Assembly: GCA_046726275.1 (NCBI GenBank)
Contig: JBKPAF010000081.1
Span: forward strand, 1-64,000
DNA: 64,000 nucleotides
Direction of reading: 5' to 3'
From: DASXTW01 sp046726275
GTDB lineage: Bacteria; Actinomycetota; UBA4738
The notes beneath the pieces are model-generated. The model saw nothing but the letters and a program-made list of their open reading frames with translations, ran no database searches and was not told the DNA's origin. Made by a program: the position numbers and the translations under genes. Shown piece by piece: positions 10,476-19,857 of this stretch. Each line of letters begins with the position of its first letter. Position 1 is the stretch's first letter.

Positions 10476-11030
10476 TCAGCTGGGCTGGATGCCGAACGGG
10501 ACCTGCTCGATGATCCGATCGAGCCGACCCCGGTAGTCGGGAGAACGGATGCCGTCGACCCACATGACGACAGCATCCTCGCCGGTCTCCTGGTAGTAGT
10601 TCTTGCGGATCCCCACCGGTCGGAACCCGAATCTACTGTACAGTCGCTGGGCTCCCCAGTTCGACACCCGCACCTCCAGTGAGACCGCCCGGGCTCCCAT
10701 CCGGATCGCCTCCCGGACCAGCTCGAACAGGATGCGCGTCCCGATCTTCCGCCGGTGGTGGTCGGGGTCCACGGCGATGGTTGTCACGTGGGCTTCGTCT
10801 CCGTAGCACATGATGCCGCCGTAGCCGACCACTTCCCTGTTGATCCGGGCGACCAGGTACATGCGGTTCCGAAGCTCGTTCATCTCCGAGAGGAACAGGT
10901 TGGGACTCCACGGACGGGGGTAGACCTGGCGCTCGATCGCCATGACGCCCTTGAGATGGCGTCGGCGCATTCGGCCTATCTCGAGCTCAACCGGCTCGTC
11001 GACGGTGGTCCCAAGCGATCTCCGCATCAC
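10476..11030 (-). CDS. rimI: RimI-type protein N-acetyltransferase
   Basis: A 184-residue GNAT-fold acetyltransferase, the homologue of the enzyme that acetylates the N-terminal Ala of ribosomal protein S18. The acetyl-CoA site region ITTIAVDPDHHRRKIGTRIL corresponds to motif A, and LEVRVSNWGAQRLYSRFGF is the typical second half. It overlaps the end of tsaB by 44 bases if the first of two adjacent ATG codons is used; a start at 10970 would remove the overlap but trim the fold. It is embedded between tsaB and tsaD as in many actinobacteria. Confidence 0.92.
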   Translation of the reverse strand: MMRRSLGTTVDEPVELEIGRMRRRHLKGVMAIERQVYPRPWSPNLFLSEMNELRNRMYLVARINREVVGYGGIMCYGDEAHVTTIAVDPDHHRRKIGTRILFELVREAIRMGARAVSLEVRVSNWGAQRLYSRFGFRPVGIRKNYYQETGEDAVVMWVDGIRSPDYRGRLDRIIEQVPFGIQPS

Positions 11031-11691
11031 TCTTCCTCACGTAGAACGGCTGGACGTCAAACAGCCGGTCGTACTCCTCCCGCGAGAACCGCGGGATCGC
11101 CAGCTCGACCAGCGCGGTGGCCGCGGGAAACGAATAGGCGGCCGAGGCGAACTCCACGTGGCTGCCCGCCTCTTCCAGCTGTCGACGGTACACGAGCGCG
11201 CCGTTGCCGACCAGCAGGACATCCTCCGGTCTGGCCTCCAGCTCGGCGGCCAGGTGGGCCGGGGTCCCCACCAGGAACTCCGTCTCCCGGGATACGCCGC
11301 CCGGAACCGGGCGGTAGAACGCGAAGAAGACCTCCGACCTCTTGGCGTCGATCACCGCGCAGATCGATCGGCGACAGTACCGGACGGAGAACGCCACCAC
11401 GTCCAGCGAGGCCAGCCCGACGATCGGAATCGAGAGCACCTGGGCCAGGGATTTGGCCGTGGCGATCCCCACCCGCATCCCCGTGAAGAGGCCGGGACCC
11501 AGCCCGACGGCGATCCCACCGAGCGACGACAGCGGGACCTCCGACCACTGCAGCAGGTGCGTGATCGCCGGCATGACCGTCTCGTCCCCGGGACGGCCCA
11601 TGGAGAGAACGGTCCCCGCGATGATGCCTTGCTCCGTGCCGAGGGCAACCGCCGTCTGAGGGGTGGAGGTCTCGATCCCCAGCACCAGCAT
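10987..11691 (-). CDS. tsaB: TsaB, t6A complex scaffold subunit
   Basis: A 234-residue TsaB, the catalytically inactive paralogue of TsaD that dimerises with it in tRNA t6A synthesis. The ASKHA start MLVLGIETSTPQTAVALG and the GGIAVGLGPGLFTGMRVGI block are diagnostic. It lies six bases after tsaE and overlaps rimI. The length is normal. Confidence 0.95.
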   Translation of the reverse strand: MLVLGIETSTPQTAVALGTEQGIIAGTVLSMGRPGDETVMPAITHLLQWSEVPLSSLGGIAVGLGPGLFTGMRVGIATAKSLAQVLSIPIVGLASLDVVAFSVRYCRRSICAVIDAKRSEVFFAFYRPVPGGVSRETEFLVGTPAHLAAELEARPEDVLLVGNGALVYRRQLEEAGSHVEFASAAYSFPAATALVELAIPRFSREEYDRLFDVQPFYVRKSDAEIAWDHRRRAG

Positions 11692-11697
11692 GTCGTC

Positions 11698-12186
11698 TCA
11701 GGCCTTCCAACGTTCCAGGACCTGAGCAAGGCCATCGATCCGCTCGGCCCACGACGGCCCGTACCAGGTGAGCTCGAGCCGTCGCCCATCCCCCTCGGCC
11801 GGCAAGGTCAGCTCGACCTGCAGATGGTCCGCAGGGAGCAACGGGTCGATGGCGTCGCCCCACTCGATGAAGATCACGGCTCCCTCGTCCAGGATCTCGT
11901 CCAGCCCGATGTCGAGGGCGTCCTGCATTCGTTCAAGTCTGTACACGTCGAGATGGTAGACCGGGAGCGTTCCCCTGTACCGACGGACCAGAGTGAAGGT
12001 CGGTGACAGGACGGGCTCCGTCACCTTCAGCCCATCGGCGGCGCCCTGGACGAACGTGGTCTTCCCGGCCCCGAGGTCTCCGGTGAGGGAGACTGCGTCC
12101 CGAGGCTTGAGGAAGGTCGCCAGGGTCCGTCCGATCGCCCGGGTCTCCTCGGGGGAAGTGGTGACGAGCGCCAGGCCGGTCCGCAT
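11698..12186 (-). CDS. tsaE: TsaE, ATPase of the tRNA t6A complex
   Basis: A 162-residue P-loop ATPase with Walker A GDLGAGKTTF, YHLDVYRL and FIEWGD, all characteristic of TsaE, which resets the TsaD-TsaB complex. I chose the ATG at 12186, four bases after the glycosylase stop, because family homology begins at SPEETRAIG. A TTG at 12222 would add 12 residues. Immediately followed by tsaB. Confidence 0.94.
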   Translation of the reverse strand: MRTGLALVTTSPEETRAIGRTLATFLKPRDAVSLTGDLGAGKTTFVQGAADGLKVTEPVLSPTFTLVRRYRGTLPVYHLDVYRLERMQDALDIGLDEILDEGAVIFIEWGDAIDPLLPADHLQVELTLPAEGDGRRLELTWYGPSWAERIDGLAQVLERWKA

Positions 12187-12190
12187 CTCC

Positions 12191-12799
12191 TCAGAACAGG
12201 CCCAGTTGCTCCTCGCCCCCAACCGGCTCTGGGACGGGCTCGTCGAGCACCTCGCGGATGAGGCGGAAATCGGCTCGGAGCGCGGTCATCTGCGTCCCGG
12301 CCTCGCCCCCGCCGTGCAGCACGGCCGCCGGGTGGAAGGTCGGGATCACCGTCCGCCCGTCGATGGTGAATCGCTGGCCCCGAACCCTGCTGATCGAGAC
12401 CTGACGGTCGAGGATGAAGCGCGTAGCGAAGTTACCCAGCGTCACGATGACCCTCGGCTGGATGTTCTCCAGCTGGCCCTCGAGGTAGGGCCGGCAGGAC
12501 TCGATCTCATCGGGCAGGGGATCCCGGTTCCCCGGAGGGCGGCACTTCACCACGTTGCAGATGTACACGTCCTCGCGACGCAGGCCGATCTCCCCGAGGA
12601 GCTTAGTCAGCAGCTGGCCGGCGGCGCCGACGAACGGCTCCCCCTGCTTGTCCTCGTAATAACCTGGCCCCTCGCCGATGAACATCAGCCCGGCGTGCGG
12701 ATTCCCAACGCCGAACACAACCTGGGTCCGTCCCTTGGCCAGCCGGCATCGGGTGCACGTCGATGCTTCCCGTCCCAGCTCCTGGAGAGTCATGCTCAT
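12191..12799 (-). CDS. Type-4 (family 4) uracil-DNA glycosylase, Fe-S
   Basis: A 202-residue uracil-DNA glycosylase of the thermostable, iron-sulfur UdgA type, which removes uracil from DNA. Four cysteines at 15, 18, 86 and 102 have the spacing of the 4Fe-4S ligands. Motif A reads GEGPGYYEDKQGEPFVG and motif B region reads TFHPAAVLH. The ATG overlaps the TGA of the P1-peptidase gene (ATGA), so the two are translationally coupled. It sits in a cell-wall and tRNA-modification run with no obvious functional tie. Confidence 0.93.
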   Translation of the reverse strand: MSMTLQELGREASTCTRCRLAKGRTQVVFGVGNPHAGLMFIGEGPGYYEDKQGEPFVGAAGQLLTKLLGEIGLRREDVYICNVVKCRPPGNRDPLPDEIESCRPYLEGQLENIQPRVIVTLGNFATRFILDRQVSISRVRGQRFTIDGRTVIPTFHPAAVLHGGGEAGTQMTALRADFRLIREVLDEPVPEPVGGEEQLGLF

Positions 12800-13731
12800 G
12801 GCTGCATCCCTTCGCCTACCGAGGGGAAGTTCCGAACGCTCTCCGCGAGGAGGACGCCACGCCGGATTGCCTCCGTCACCGCCGACGTGGCCAGCTCCTC
12901 CAGGGCCCGCTGATCCGCCTCCACCTCACCCGTGGCGAGCGTGAAGACCGCGTCCCCATCCCACATTGTATGCGCCGGTTGGATGGCTCCCGAGATGCCG
13001 TCGTGTGCCGCCCTGGCCAGGAGGTTGGCGCGCTCCTTGGAAAGCTTCGCGTTGGTCGCCACGACGACCAGGGTCGTGTTCGTCGGCCCAGGGTTGCTCG
13101 CCTGGTCCGGGGCCTCCGGCGAACCGACCTCGGCCACTTCGCCGCCACGTGCACCTGCCAACACCGACCCATCCTCAGCCACGATCTCACCAAAGGCATT
13201 TACCGCGGCCAGGGCGCCCACGATGAGCTCCCCATCCTCGCCTGTGGCCGTTCCCATGCCGCCTTTCAGGGCTCGTTCGACGCCGTGGAGCTTGGCCACG
13301 GTCGCTCCCGTGCCGGCGCCCACGTTTCCTTCGGCGACCTCCCCGCCCGCTTCCGCGCAGGCCCGGTAGCCTTCGCTCGCCCCCGGGCGCGCCGCGGGAT
13401 CGCCGACGCCCAGGTCGAACAGTACGGCCGCCGGGACGATCGGCACGCGGGCCACCCTCGTGTCGAATCCGATGGCCCGCTCCTCCAGGAAGCGCATGAC
13501 GCCGTCCGCGGCGGCAAGCCCGAAGGCGCTCCCGCCGGTGAGGAGGACCGCGTGGACCTCATCGACCAGCGTGCCCGGCCGCAGGAGGTCCGTCTCCCTG
13601 GTTCCGGGCGCCCCGCCCCGGATCTCCCCCGACCCGACGGTCTCGCCAGGGCAGAGGACGACGGTGCAACCGGTGAGGCCGACGGGGTCGGTCCAGTGGC
13701 CCACGCGGATCCCCGGGACCCGCGTGATCAC
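12796..13731 (-). CDS. P1 family (DmpA/NylC-type) N-terminal-nucleophile peptidase
   Basis: A 311-residue protein of the self-processing P1 family (L-aminopeptidase/D-esterase, beta-peptidyl aminopeptidase, nylon-oligomer hydrolase). It begins VITRVPGIRVGHWTD and contains LLTGGSAFGLAAADGV and GNVGAGTGATVAK. The likely autocleavage point is Asn218-Thr219 in GPTNTTLVVVATNA, which would free the catalytic Thr. I use the GTG at 13731 because it overlaps the hydrolase stop as GTGA. The stop likewise overlaps the glycosylase start. The substrate is unknown; a D-amino-acid peptide role would suit the neighbouring alr but is inference. Confidence 0.9.
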   Translation of the reverse strand: MITRVPGIRVGHWTDPVGLTGCTVVLCPGETVGSGEIRGGAPGTRETDLLRPGTLVDEVHAVLLTGGSAFGLAAADGVMRFLEERAIGFDTRVARVPIVPAAVLFDLGVGDPAARPGASEGYRACAEAGGEVAEGNVGAGTGATVAKLHGVERALKGGMGTATGEDGELIVGALAAVNAFGEIVAEDGSVLAGARGGEVAEVGSPEAPDQASNPGPTNTTLVVVATNAKLSKERANLLARAAHDGISGAIQPAHTMWDGDAVFTLATGEVEADQRALEELATSAVTEAIRRGVLLAESVRNFPSVGEGMQP

Positions 13732-14888
13732 CGTCTCTCGACCTTTTCCCGGGACGATCCCTTTGAGCGGGTTCCCTTCGGTCGCCGGGAACGGGGTCTG
13801 GGACCCTCGGTCTGGCCGGCGGCGCGACGTTCTACGGCCTCGGCCAGGAATCCCTCGACGAGCTGGTTGAACTCGGCGTGGCGCTCCAGCATGGTGCAGT
13901 GGCCCGAACCCCTGAACACCACCATCCGGCCGTTCGGCAGCATGCGCTTGATCGCCAGCGCGGAGGAGGGAGGGGTCAGACGGTCGACGTCCCCCACGAT
14001 GACAAGTGTGGGCACCGTGATATGGGCCAGGGCGTGGTTCAGATCCATCTCGACGAGGCTTCCCAGGAGGTCGCTCCACACCTCGACCGGGGCCCGCGCC
14101 GCCACCTTGGCCACGTAGTCGACCAATGACGGCGGCGCCTTGGCGCCGAAGTTCGTCATCCTTGCCGCGATGAAGGCCAGGTCGCCCCGCCCCGAGAGGG
14201 CCCGCGCCCTGATGCGGTACACCCTCCGGGGATCGCGGGCCACCCGAAGGAAGGCGGAGGTGACCACCTTGCCCAGCTGCGCCCCCAGTCCTGCCGCCGC
14301 GGCCTTGACCAGCTCGGCGGCCGCGGTGTTGGCGAGCACGACAGCGCAGACCCTGGTTCCGAATTCCTGGGTGAAGAGCTCCGCGAAGGACATGATGACC
14401 ATGCCACCCATGCTGTGTCCCACCAGGGCGACCGGACCACGGGGAGCGAGCTCATCCAGGACCACCTTGAGGTCCTTCGCCATCGCTTCGAGGGAGTAGT
14501 CTCCCGCGGTCGCGGGGCCGCTTCGCCCGTGTCCACGTTGATCGACCAGGACGCACCGGTACTCCTCGCTGAAGTGCCTCCATTGGTAGTGCCAAAGCGT
14601 GAGGTCAGCGCTGAACCCGTGGAGCATCACGATCGTTGGAGCCGTTTCCGGCCCGACGATGTTGACGGCGAGCTCGGAGCCGTCGAACGATCGGATCCGA
14701 TGCTCGGTTCCTGGGCGCTCTTCCAGCGGTTCGCCACGCTCCGGGTCGGGGCGAGACCGTGCGCGGCGGACCAGGTAACGCTCGCCGGCCACACCCAGAG
14801 CCGCCGCCGTGGCCGTGGCTCCCGCCACGACGAGCGCCTTCTTCGCCACACGCCGGGCCACACGCACGCGGGGCGTCCCCTCGCTCAC
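13728..14888 (-). CDS. Alpha/beta-fold hydrolase with N-terminal membrane anchor
   Basis: A 386-residue alpha/beta hydrolase. A hydrophobic segment at residues 17-34 probably anchors it in the membrane or acts as an uncleaved signal. The fold then begins at FDGSELAVNIVG, with the oxyanion region MLHGFSAD, nucleophile Ser159 in GHSMGG, an acid in IVGDVDRLTPP and a His in GSGHCTM. The tail is Arg/Lys rich. The GTG start overlaps the alr stop (GTGA). In actinobacteria a hydrolase between alr and tsaE is common, but its substrate is not established from sequence. Confidence 0.88.
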   Translation of the reverse strand: MSEGTPRVRVARRVAKKALVVAGATATAAALGVAGERYLVRRARSRPDPERGEPLEERPGTEHRIRSFDGSELAVNIVGPETAPTIVMLHGFSADLTLWHYQWRHFSEEYRCVLVDQRGHGRSGPATAGDYSLEAMAKDLKVVLDELAPRGPVALVGHSMGGMVIMSFAELFTQEFGTRVCAVVLANTAAAELVKAAAAGLGAQLGKVVTSAFLRVARDPRRVYRIRARALSGRGDLAFIAARMTNFGAKAPPSLVDYVAKVAARAPVEVWSDLLGSLVEMDLNHALAHITVPTLVIVGDVDRLTPPSSALAIKRMLPNGRMVVFRGSGHCTMLERHAEFNQLVEGFLAEAVERRAAGQTEGPRPRSRRPKGTRSKGSSREKVERR

Positions 14889-15994
14889 CCGACGTACTCC
14901 CTCGGAACCCGCTCGCTCACGCTACACACCACCTCGTATCCGATCGTTCCGATCCAATCGGCCACCTGATCGGCGGTGATTCGCTCGTCTCCCTGCTCAC
15001 CGATAAGCACAACCTCGTCACCGACCTCCACGTGGTCGTCTCCGCAATCGACCATGAGCTGGTCCATGGTGATGGTCCCGGCCACCGGATACGTTCGGCC
15101 CCAGATGAGGACCTCCGCCTTGCCGCTGAGCATCCTGCTGTATCCGTCCGCGTACCCCACGGGGACCGTGACGATGGTGGACGGCCGGGCGAGCGTGTAG
15201 CGCTGACCATAGGATATGGCCTCCCCCGCCGGGACCCGCTTCACCATGGTCACCGCGCTCTTCAGCGACATCGCTGGTCGCAGCTTCCAGCCCGCTTCCT
15301 CGGCGAGGTTCGGCCCCGGGCTCAGCCCATACATGGCGATCCCCACCCTAACGATGTCGAGGTGGGACTCCGGGAAACGGATGGTCGCGGCGCTGTTCGC
15401 AGCGTGACGGTACCGGGGAACGACGCCTGCCTCGCGCAGCGTCGCCGTCACCCCGTTAAACCGGTCGAGTTGCCACCGCGTGAACGGGTCGTCAGTCTCC
15501 TCCGACTTGGCGAAGTGCGTCCACAACCCTTCGAGCTCAAGGACCTCTTCCAAGAGGGCCGAGACGAAGGGAACGATCCGGTACGAATCGAGGCCCACGC
15601 GGTGCATGCCCGTGTCCACCTTCACGTGGACTCCCACCGGTCTGCCCAGTGATCGCGCTGCCTCTGCCAAGCGCTCCAGGCCCTCGCCTGTGTACACCGT
15701 GGGGATGAGCCCCGCAGCGAGGGCCTCCTTCTCCGACCCGAGGGGGAACTCGGAGAGCACCAGGATCCGGCCGGTGATGCCGGCGTCCCGCAGCTCGACA
15801 CCTTCTTCGACCAGGGCAACGCCCAGCCACCCCGCGCCCGCCGCCTGGGCGGCCCGCGCGACCTGCACCGCTCCGTGCCCGTACCCGTTGGCCTTCACCA
15901 CGGCCATGAGCTCGGCGGTCTTCGGCTTGAGGGTTCGAACGTTGTGGCGGATCGCGTCCAGATCAACCACCGCGACGGTCGGGCGGTGGCGCAT
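14885..15994 (-). CDS. alr: Alanine racemase
   Basis: A 369-residue fold-type III PLP enzyme that makes D-alanine for peptidoglycan. The PLP lysine is Lys34 in AVVKANGYGHGA, the second catalytic Tyr lies in AISYGQRYTLARP, and YRHAANSAATIRFPE and YGLSPG are standard. The ATG at 15994 overlaps the nnr stop by one base (TGATG), which fixes the start. The gene is the third of a run of tightly coupled minus-strand genes beginning at acpS. Confidence 0.97.
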   Translation of the reverse strand: MRHRPTVAVVDLDAIRHNVRTLKPKTAELMAVVKANGYGHGAVQVARAAQAAGAGWLGVALVEEGVELRDAGITGRILVLSEFPLGSEKEALAAGLIPTVYTGEGLERLAEAARSLGRPVGVHVKVDTGMHRVGLDSYRIVPFVSALLEEVLELEGLWTHFAKSEETDDPFTRWQLDRFNGVTATLREAGVVPRYRHAANSAATIRFPESHLDIVRVGIAMYGLSPGPNLAEEAGWKLRPAMSLKSAVTMVKRVPAGEAISYGQRYTLARPSTIVTVPVGYADGYSRMLSGKAEVLIWGRTYPVAGTITMDQLMVDCGDDHVEVGDEVVLIGEQGDERITADQVADWIGTIGYEVVCSVSERVPREYVG

Positions 15995-17529
15995 CACGGC
16001 TCCCTGGTGATCAAGCCGAGGAAAGCAGCAGGGATCCTCGCGGACACGTCGGACGCGACCGTGCCTTCTCCGAGCTCCGACGCGGCCATCCGGCCCGCGA
16101 TCCCGTGGGCGTATGCACCGAGGACCGCGGCGTCGGCCGGCCGCAACCCGCGCGCCAGGAGGGCCCCGATCGCGCCGGTCAGGACGTCCCCCGTCCCGCC
16201 GGTGGCGAGGTACGGTCCCCCGGTCGAGTTGACGTACACGATCCCGTCCGGGCGAGCGATCACGGTTCGAGATCCCTTCAGGAGGACCGGACACCGGAAC
16301 TCCGCCGCGGCCTTCCGGGCGTGGCCGACTCGATCCTCCAGCACCTCCGACGACGAGAGTCCAGCGAGGCGGCCGAACTCACCGGGGTGGGGCGTGAGCA
16401 AAGCCTCGGACCTCCGCTCGGCCAGCTCCGATGCCCTGCCGGCGAAGGCGGTGAGGCCATCGGCATCCAGGACGAGCGGCACGGGCGAGTCGGCGACGAG
16501 CCGCCGCACGAGCTCGACCGTGGATGGATCGGTGGAGAGGCCGGGCCCGACCGCTACGGCGTCGATCCCCTCCAACCGCTCCAGGATGACCGACCAGGCC
16601 CCAGCCGAGACCGATCCGCGATCCGTCTCGGGAAGGGGCAGAAACGTGGTCTCGGTGATCGCGCTCTCGACCACCGGGAGGATTCCTTCGGGGACGGCCA
16701 GAATGACGAGCCCCGCGCCCGCGCGGTACGCCGACGACGCGGTGAGGACGGCCGCTCCAGTCATGGTCCGGGACCCCGCCAGGACCAGGACCACGCCGGA
16801 GGCACGCTTGTGGGACTCCGGCGCGCGGGCGGGCAGCAGGGCTGCAGCATCGTCCCGCTCGACCAGCCACAGATCGCTCCGGACCAGATCGGGAGGGAAG
16901 CCAATGTCCGCGACCTCAATCTCGCCGGCATGCTCCGCGCCCGGTGAGAACACGATGCCGGGTTTGAGCGAGCCGAAGGTCACGGTGAAGGTCGCCCCGA
17001 CGGCGTTGCCGCGGACAGAACCCGACTCTCCCTCCACCCCCGACGGGATGTCCACCGCCACGACCTCCGCTCGGGAAGCGTTGATGAGCTCGATCGCGGA
17101 CGCGAAGTCGCCCTCCGGCGCCCCCCGGAAGCCGGTACCGAAGATCCCGTCGATGACTACATCCGCTCGGTGCAGCTCTCTCGAGAGCGTCGCTGGAGAG
17201 AACCTTCGCCACCGTCCGCCCGCATCCGCGTACCGATGGAAGTTCGCCGCGGCAGCATCGCGAAAGCCCCCTTGAGCAGCCATGAGGATCGCGGTGACAC
17301 CCATCCCCCATCGCTCGATGTGGCGCGCCGCGACCAGAGCGTCGCCGCCATTGTTTCCCTTTCCGCAGACCACGACGGCCCGCCGGCCATACGCCCCGCC
17401 CGCGACGGCCGCAGCGACCCGAGCCACGGACCACCCCGCCGCCTCCATCAGCGACGAGACGGAGACACCTCGTTCGGAGCTCGCTCGGTCAAGAGCCGAG
17501 CTCTCCGCCGGCGTCAGGATCGGCAGCAC
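15994..17529 (-). CDS. nnr: Bifunctional NAD(P)H-hydrate epimerase / ADP-dependent NAD(P)H-hydrate dehydratase
   Basis: A 511-residue fusion that repairs damaged NADHX and NADPHX. The N-terminal epimerase half (about 1-220) has VVCGKGNNGGDALVAARH and DGIFGTGFRG. The C-terminal kinase-like dehydratase half (about 230-505) has GVVLVLAGSRTMTGAAVL, LTPHPGEFGRLAG and GGTGDVLTGAIGALLARG. The GTG start at 17529 is preceded by GGAGGG located at the end of acpS. The gene lies 13 bases after acpS and overlaps alr, matching the conserved actinobacterial order. Confidence 0.96.
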   Translation of the reverse strand: MLPILTPAESSALDRASSERGVSVSSLMEAAGWSVARVAAAVAGGAYGRRAVVVCGKGNNGGDALVAARHIERWGMGVTAILMAAQGGFRDAAAANFHRYADAGGRWRRFSPATLSRELHRADVVIDGIFGTGFRGAPEGDFASAIELINASRAEVVAVDIPSGVEGESGSVRGNAVGATFTVTFGSLKPGIVFSPGAEHAGEIEVADIGFPPDLVRSDLWLVERDDAAALLPARAPESHKRASGVVLVLAGSRTMTGAAVLTASSAYRAGAGLVILAVPEGILPVVESAITETTFLPLPETDRGSVSAGAWSVILERLEGIDAVAVGPGLSTDPSTVELVRRLVADSPVPLVLDADGLTAFAGRASELAERRSEALLTPHPGEFGRLAGLSSSEVLEDRVGHARKAAAEFRCPVLLKGSRTVIARPDGIVYVNSTGGPYLATGGTGDVLTGAIGALLARGLRPADAAVLGAYAHGIAGRMAASELGEGTVASDVSARIPAAFLGLITREP

Positions 17530-17542
17530 CGGTCAACCCTCC

Positions 17543-17917
17543 TCACGAGCCGACGGCCACACAGAACGCCGCAGCCATCCGGCGTTCATGGGTGAGCGCC
17601 ACCATGACCTCCGTCACGCCCAGCGAGTCCATCCTGGACTTCGAAGTTCCTTCCAACAGGAGGCGAGGGGCCCCTGAGGGAGCCCGGTCGACCTGGACGT
17701 CGTGCCAACGCATCCGATGGATGCCTCCGAGCGCCTTGCGGCAGGCCTCCCGGGCAGCCCACCGCGCGGCGTAGCACTCGGCCGGCGACGCCTGTCGCTC
17801 GCAGTAGGCGATCTCGGCGGGGGTGAAGACCCGTGGGATGAACGTGTCATGCCGATCCGCCAGATGCTTGACCCGTTCGACGTCGACCAGGTCCACGCCG
17901 ATGCCGACGATGTTCAC
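17543..17917 (-). CDS. acpS: Holo-[acyl-carrier-protein] synthase
   Basis: A 124-residue AcpS, which transfers 4'-phosphopantetheine from CoA to the acyl carrier protein. MNIVGIGVDLVDVERV contains the Mg-binding Asp9, and YAARWAAREACRKALGG holds the conserved Glu and Lys. The C-terminal ALTHERRMAAAFCVA is also typical. The length matches the family. It follows glmS by 36 bases and begins the acpS-nnr-alr series. Confidence 0.96.
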   Translation of the reverse strand: MNIVGIGVDLVDVERVKHLADRHDTFIPRVFTPAEIAYCERQASPAECYAARWAAREACRKALGGIHRMRWHDVQVDRAPSGAPRLLLEGTSKSRMDSLGVTEVMVALTHERRMAAAFCVAVGS

Positions 17918-17953
17918 GGGGCTATTCTCTACCCCCTCCCAGGCGGGAACGGA

Positions 17954-19780
17954 TTACTCGACGGTGACGCTCTTGGCCAGATTTCGGGGCTGGTCGACGT
18001 CACAGCCTCGGAGCTTCGCGATGTGGTAGGCCAGGAGCTGCAGGGGAGCCGTCACCACGATGGGGGCCAGCAGCTCGTGCGTGCGCGAAACGAGCAGCAC
18101 GTGGTCGGCGAGCTTCTCGATCTCCCGGTCCCCCTCGGTGGCGATGGCGATCACCTCCGCCCCGCGGGCCTTGACCTCCTGGATGTTCGACAAGACCTTG
18201 GGGTAGACGTGGCACTCCGTAGCGATGGCGACGACCGGAACCCCGGCCTCAACCAGGGCGATGGGGCCGTGCTTGAGCTCGCCCGCTGGGTACCCCTCGG
18301 CGTGGATGTAGGAGATCTCCTTCAGCTTCAGCGCTCCTTCGAGCGCGGCCGGGTAGCCGGTGTGGCGGCCGATGAAGAGGACGTCTCGCACCTGGTGGTA
18401 CCGGTCGGCGAGCTCCCGGATCCGGTCGTCGAGACCGAGGGCTCTCCGGACCTGCTCGGGGAGAGAAGCCATCTGCTCGACGTACCCGGAGATCTCGTTC
18501 GGATACATCGTCCCCCGGACCTGGGCCAGGTAGAGAGCCAGCAAGTGCAGCGCCACCATCTGGGTGGCGAACGTCTTGGAGGCCGCCACCCCTCGCTCCG
18601 GCCCGGCCCGCGTATAGAGCACGGCGTCCGATTCCCGGGCGATGGATGACCCCACGGTGTTCGTGATGGCGATCACCGGAGATTGCTGATGCCGGGCGTG
18701 GCGGACCGCCTCCAGCGTGTCGATCGTCTCCCCCGATTGCGAGATGGCGAGCGTCAAGGTGTTCGCGTCCAACACAGGGTCCCGGTAGCGGAATTCGCTG
18801 GCGATGTCGATCTCGACCGGGAGCCGCGTCCAGTGCTCGATGGCGTACTTGGCGACGAGCCCGGCGTGGAACGACGTCCCGCAGGCAACCACGAACACCT
18901 TGTCCACATCCTCGATCTGGTCCTCTCGCATGCGGAGGTCGTCGAGGGCGAGACGGCCCTTGGAGTCGAAGCGTCCGCGCAGCGTGTCGCGGATGGCCGA
19001 GGGCTGTTCGTGGATCTCCTTGAGCATGAAGTCGTCGTAACCGGCCTTCTGCGCGGCGGCCAGGTCCCATTCCACGTCCTCAGGCTTCAGGGGGACCTCC
19101 TGGCCTTGGAGATCCGTGATCCGCACGGAGTCCGCGCGGACCTCCACGATCTGGTTCTCGGCGATCGGGACGAACCGACGGGTTTTCTGCAGGACCGCGG
19201 GGACGTCGGAGGCGAGGAGGTTCTCGCCCTGCCCGAGACCCACGATCAGCGGTGAGGAGACCTTCACGCCGACGATGACGTCCTGCTCGTCCGCATGGGT
19301 GATCACGAGCGCGTAGGCCCCGGAGAGGTTGGCAGTTGTCTCCCTCACGGCGTCGGCCAGGTCTCCGTCGTAGGCGTCCTCGATGAGGTGGGCCACGACC
19401 TCGGTGTCGGTATCCGACGAGAACACGTGCCCACCCTTGGTCAGGCGGTCCTTGAGCTCCTGGAAGTTCTCGATGATCCCGTTGTGGATCACCGCCACCC
19501 GGCCGGTGCAATCGAGGTGGGGGTGCGCGTTGCGATCGGTGGGTGGGCCATGGGTCGCCCACCGGGTGTGCCCCATCCCCGTGCTTCCTCGAGGCGCCAC
19601 TCCCTCACCGAGAGCGGCTTCCAGCTCGGCCAGCTTCCCTGCCCTCTTGACGACGCTCATCGCGCCGTCGAGCACCGCGATCCCCGCCGAGTCGTACCCG
19701 CGGTACTCCAGCCGCCGGAGGCCCTCCAGAAGGATCGGCAGCGCTTGATCCGGCCCCACATAGCCGACGATGCCGCACAT
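17954..19780 (-). CDS. glmS: Glutamine-fructose-6-phosphate aminotransferase (isomerizing)
   Basis: A 608-residue GlmS that makes glucosamine-6-phosphate, the first step to UDP-GlcNAc. The amidotransferase nucleophile is Cys2 (MCGIVGYVG), followed by the YRGYDSAGIA loop and two SIS domains (SQSGETIDTLEA and GRHTGYPAALEGALKLKEISY). It ends with the catalytic-tail PRNLAKSVTVE. There is no Shine-Dalgarno sequence, but a TACCAT hexamer ends nine bases before the ATG, so transcription could be leaderless. I see no glmS ribozyme in the short upstream gap. Confidence 0.97.
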   Translation of the reverse strand: MCGIVGYVGPDQALPILLEGLRRLEYRGYDSAGIAVLDGAMSVVKRAGKLAELEAALGEGVAPRGSTGMGHTRWATHGPPTDRNAHPHLDCTGRVAVIHNGIIENFQELKDRLTKGGHVFSSDTDTEVVAHLIEDAYDGDLADAVRETTANLSGAYALVITHADEQDVIVGVKVSSPLIVGLGQGENLLASDVPAVLQKTRRFVPIAENQIVEVRADSVRITDLQGQEVPLKPEDVEWDLAAAQKAGYDDFMLKEIHEQPSAIRDTLRGRFDSKGRLALDDLRMREDQIEDVDKVFVVACGTSFHAGLVAKYAIEHWTRLPVEIDIASEFRYRDPVLDANTLTLAISQSGETIDTLEAVRHARHQQSPVIAITNTVGSSIARESDAVLYTRAGPERGVAASKTFATQMVALHLLALYLAQVRGTMYPNEISGYVEQMASLPEQVRRALGLDDRIRELADRYHQVRDVLFIGRHTGYPAALEGALKLKEISYIHAEGYPAGELKHGPIALVEAGVPVVAIATECHVYPKVLSNIQEVKARGAEVIAIATEGDREIEKLADHVLLVSRTHELLAPIVVTAPLQLLAYHIAKLRGCDVDQPRNLAKSVTVE

Positions 19781-19857
19781 GAGGCAGTTATGGTACCCGG
19801 CGGCCGGCCCGAGGCCTCCTCAGGTGAACCAGAAGGTCACAGGGCTGTCGGACACCC

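Noticed and set aside
17954..19857. glmS ribozyme upstream of glmS
   Set aside because: The gap to glmM is only 77 bases and the expected pseudoknot is not seen; glmS ribozymes are mostly from Firmicutes.
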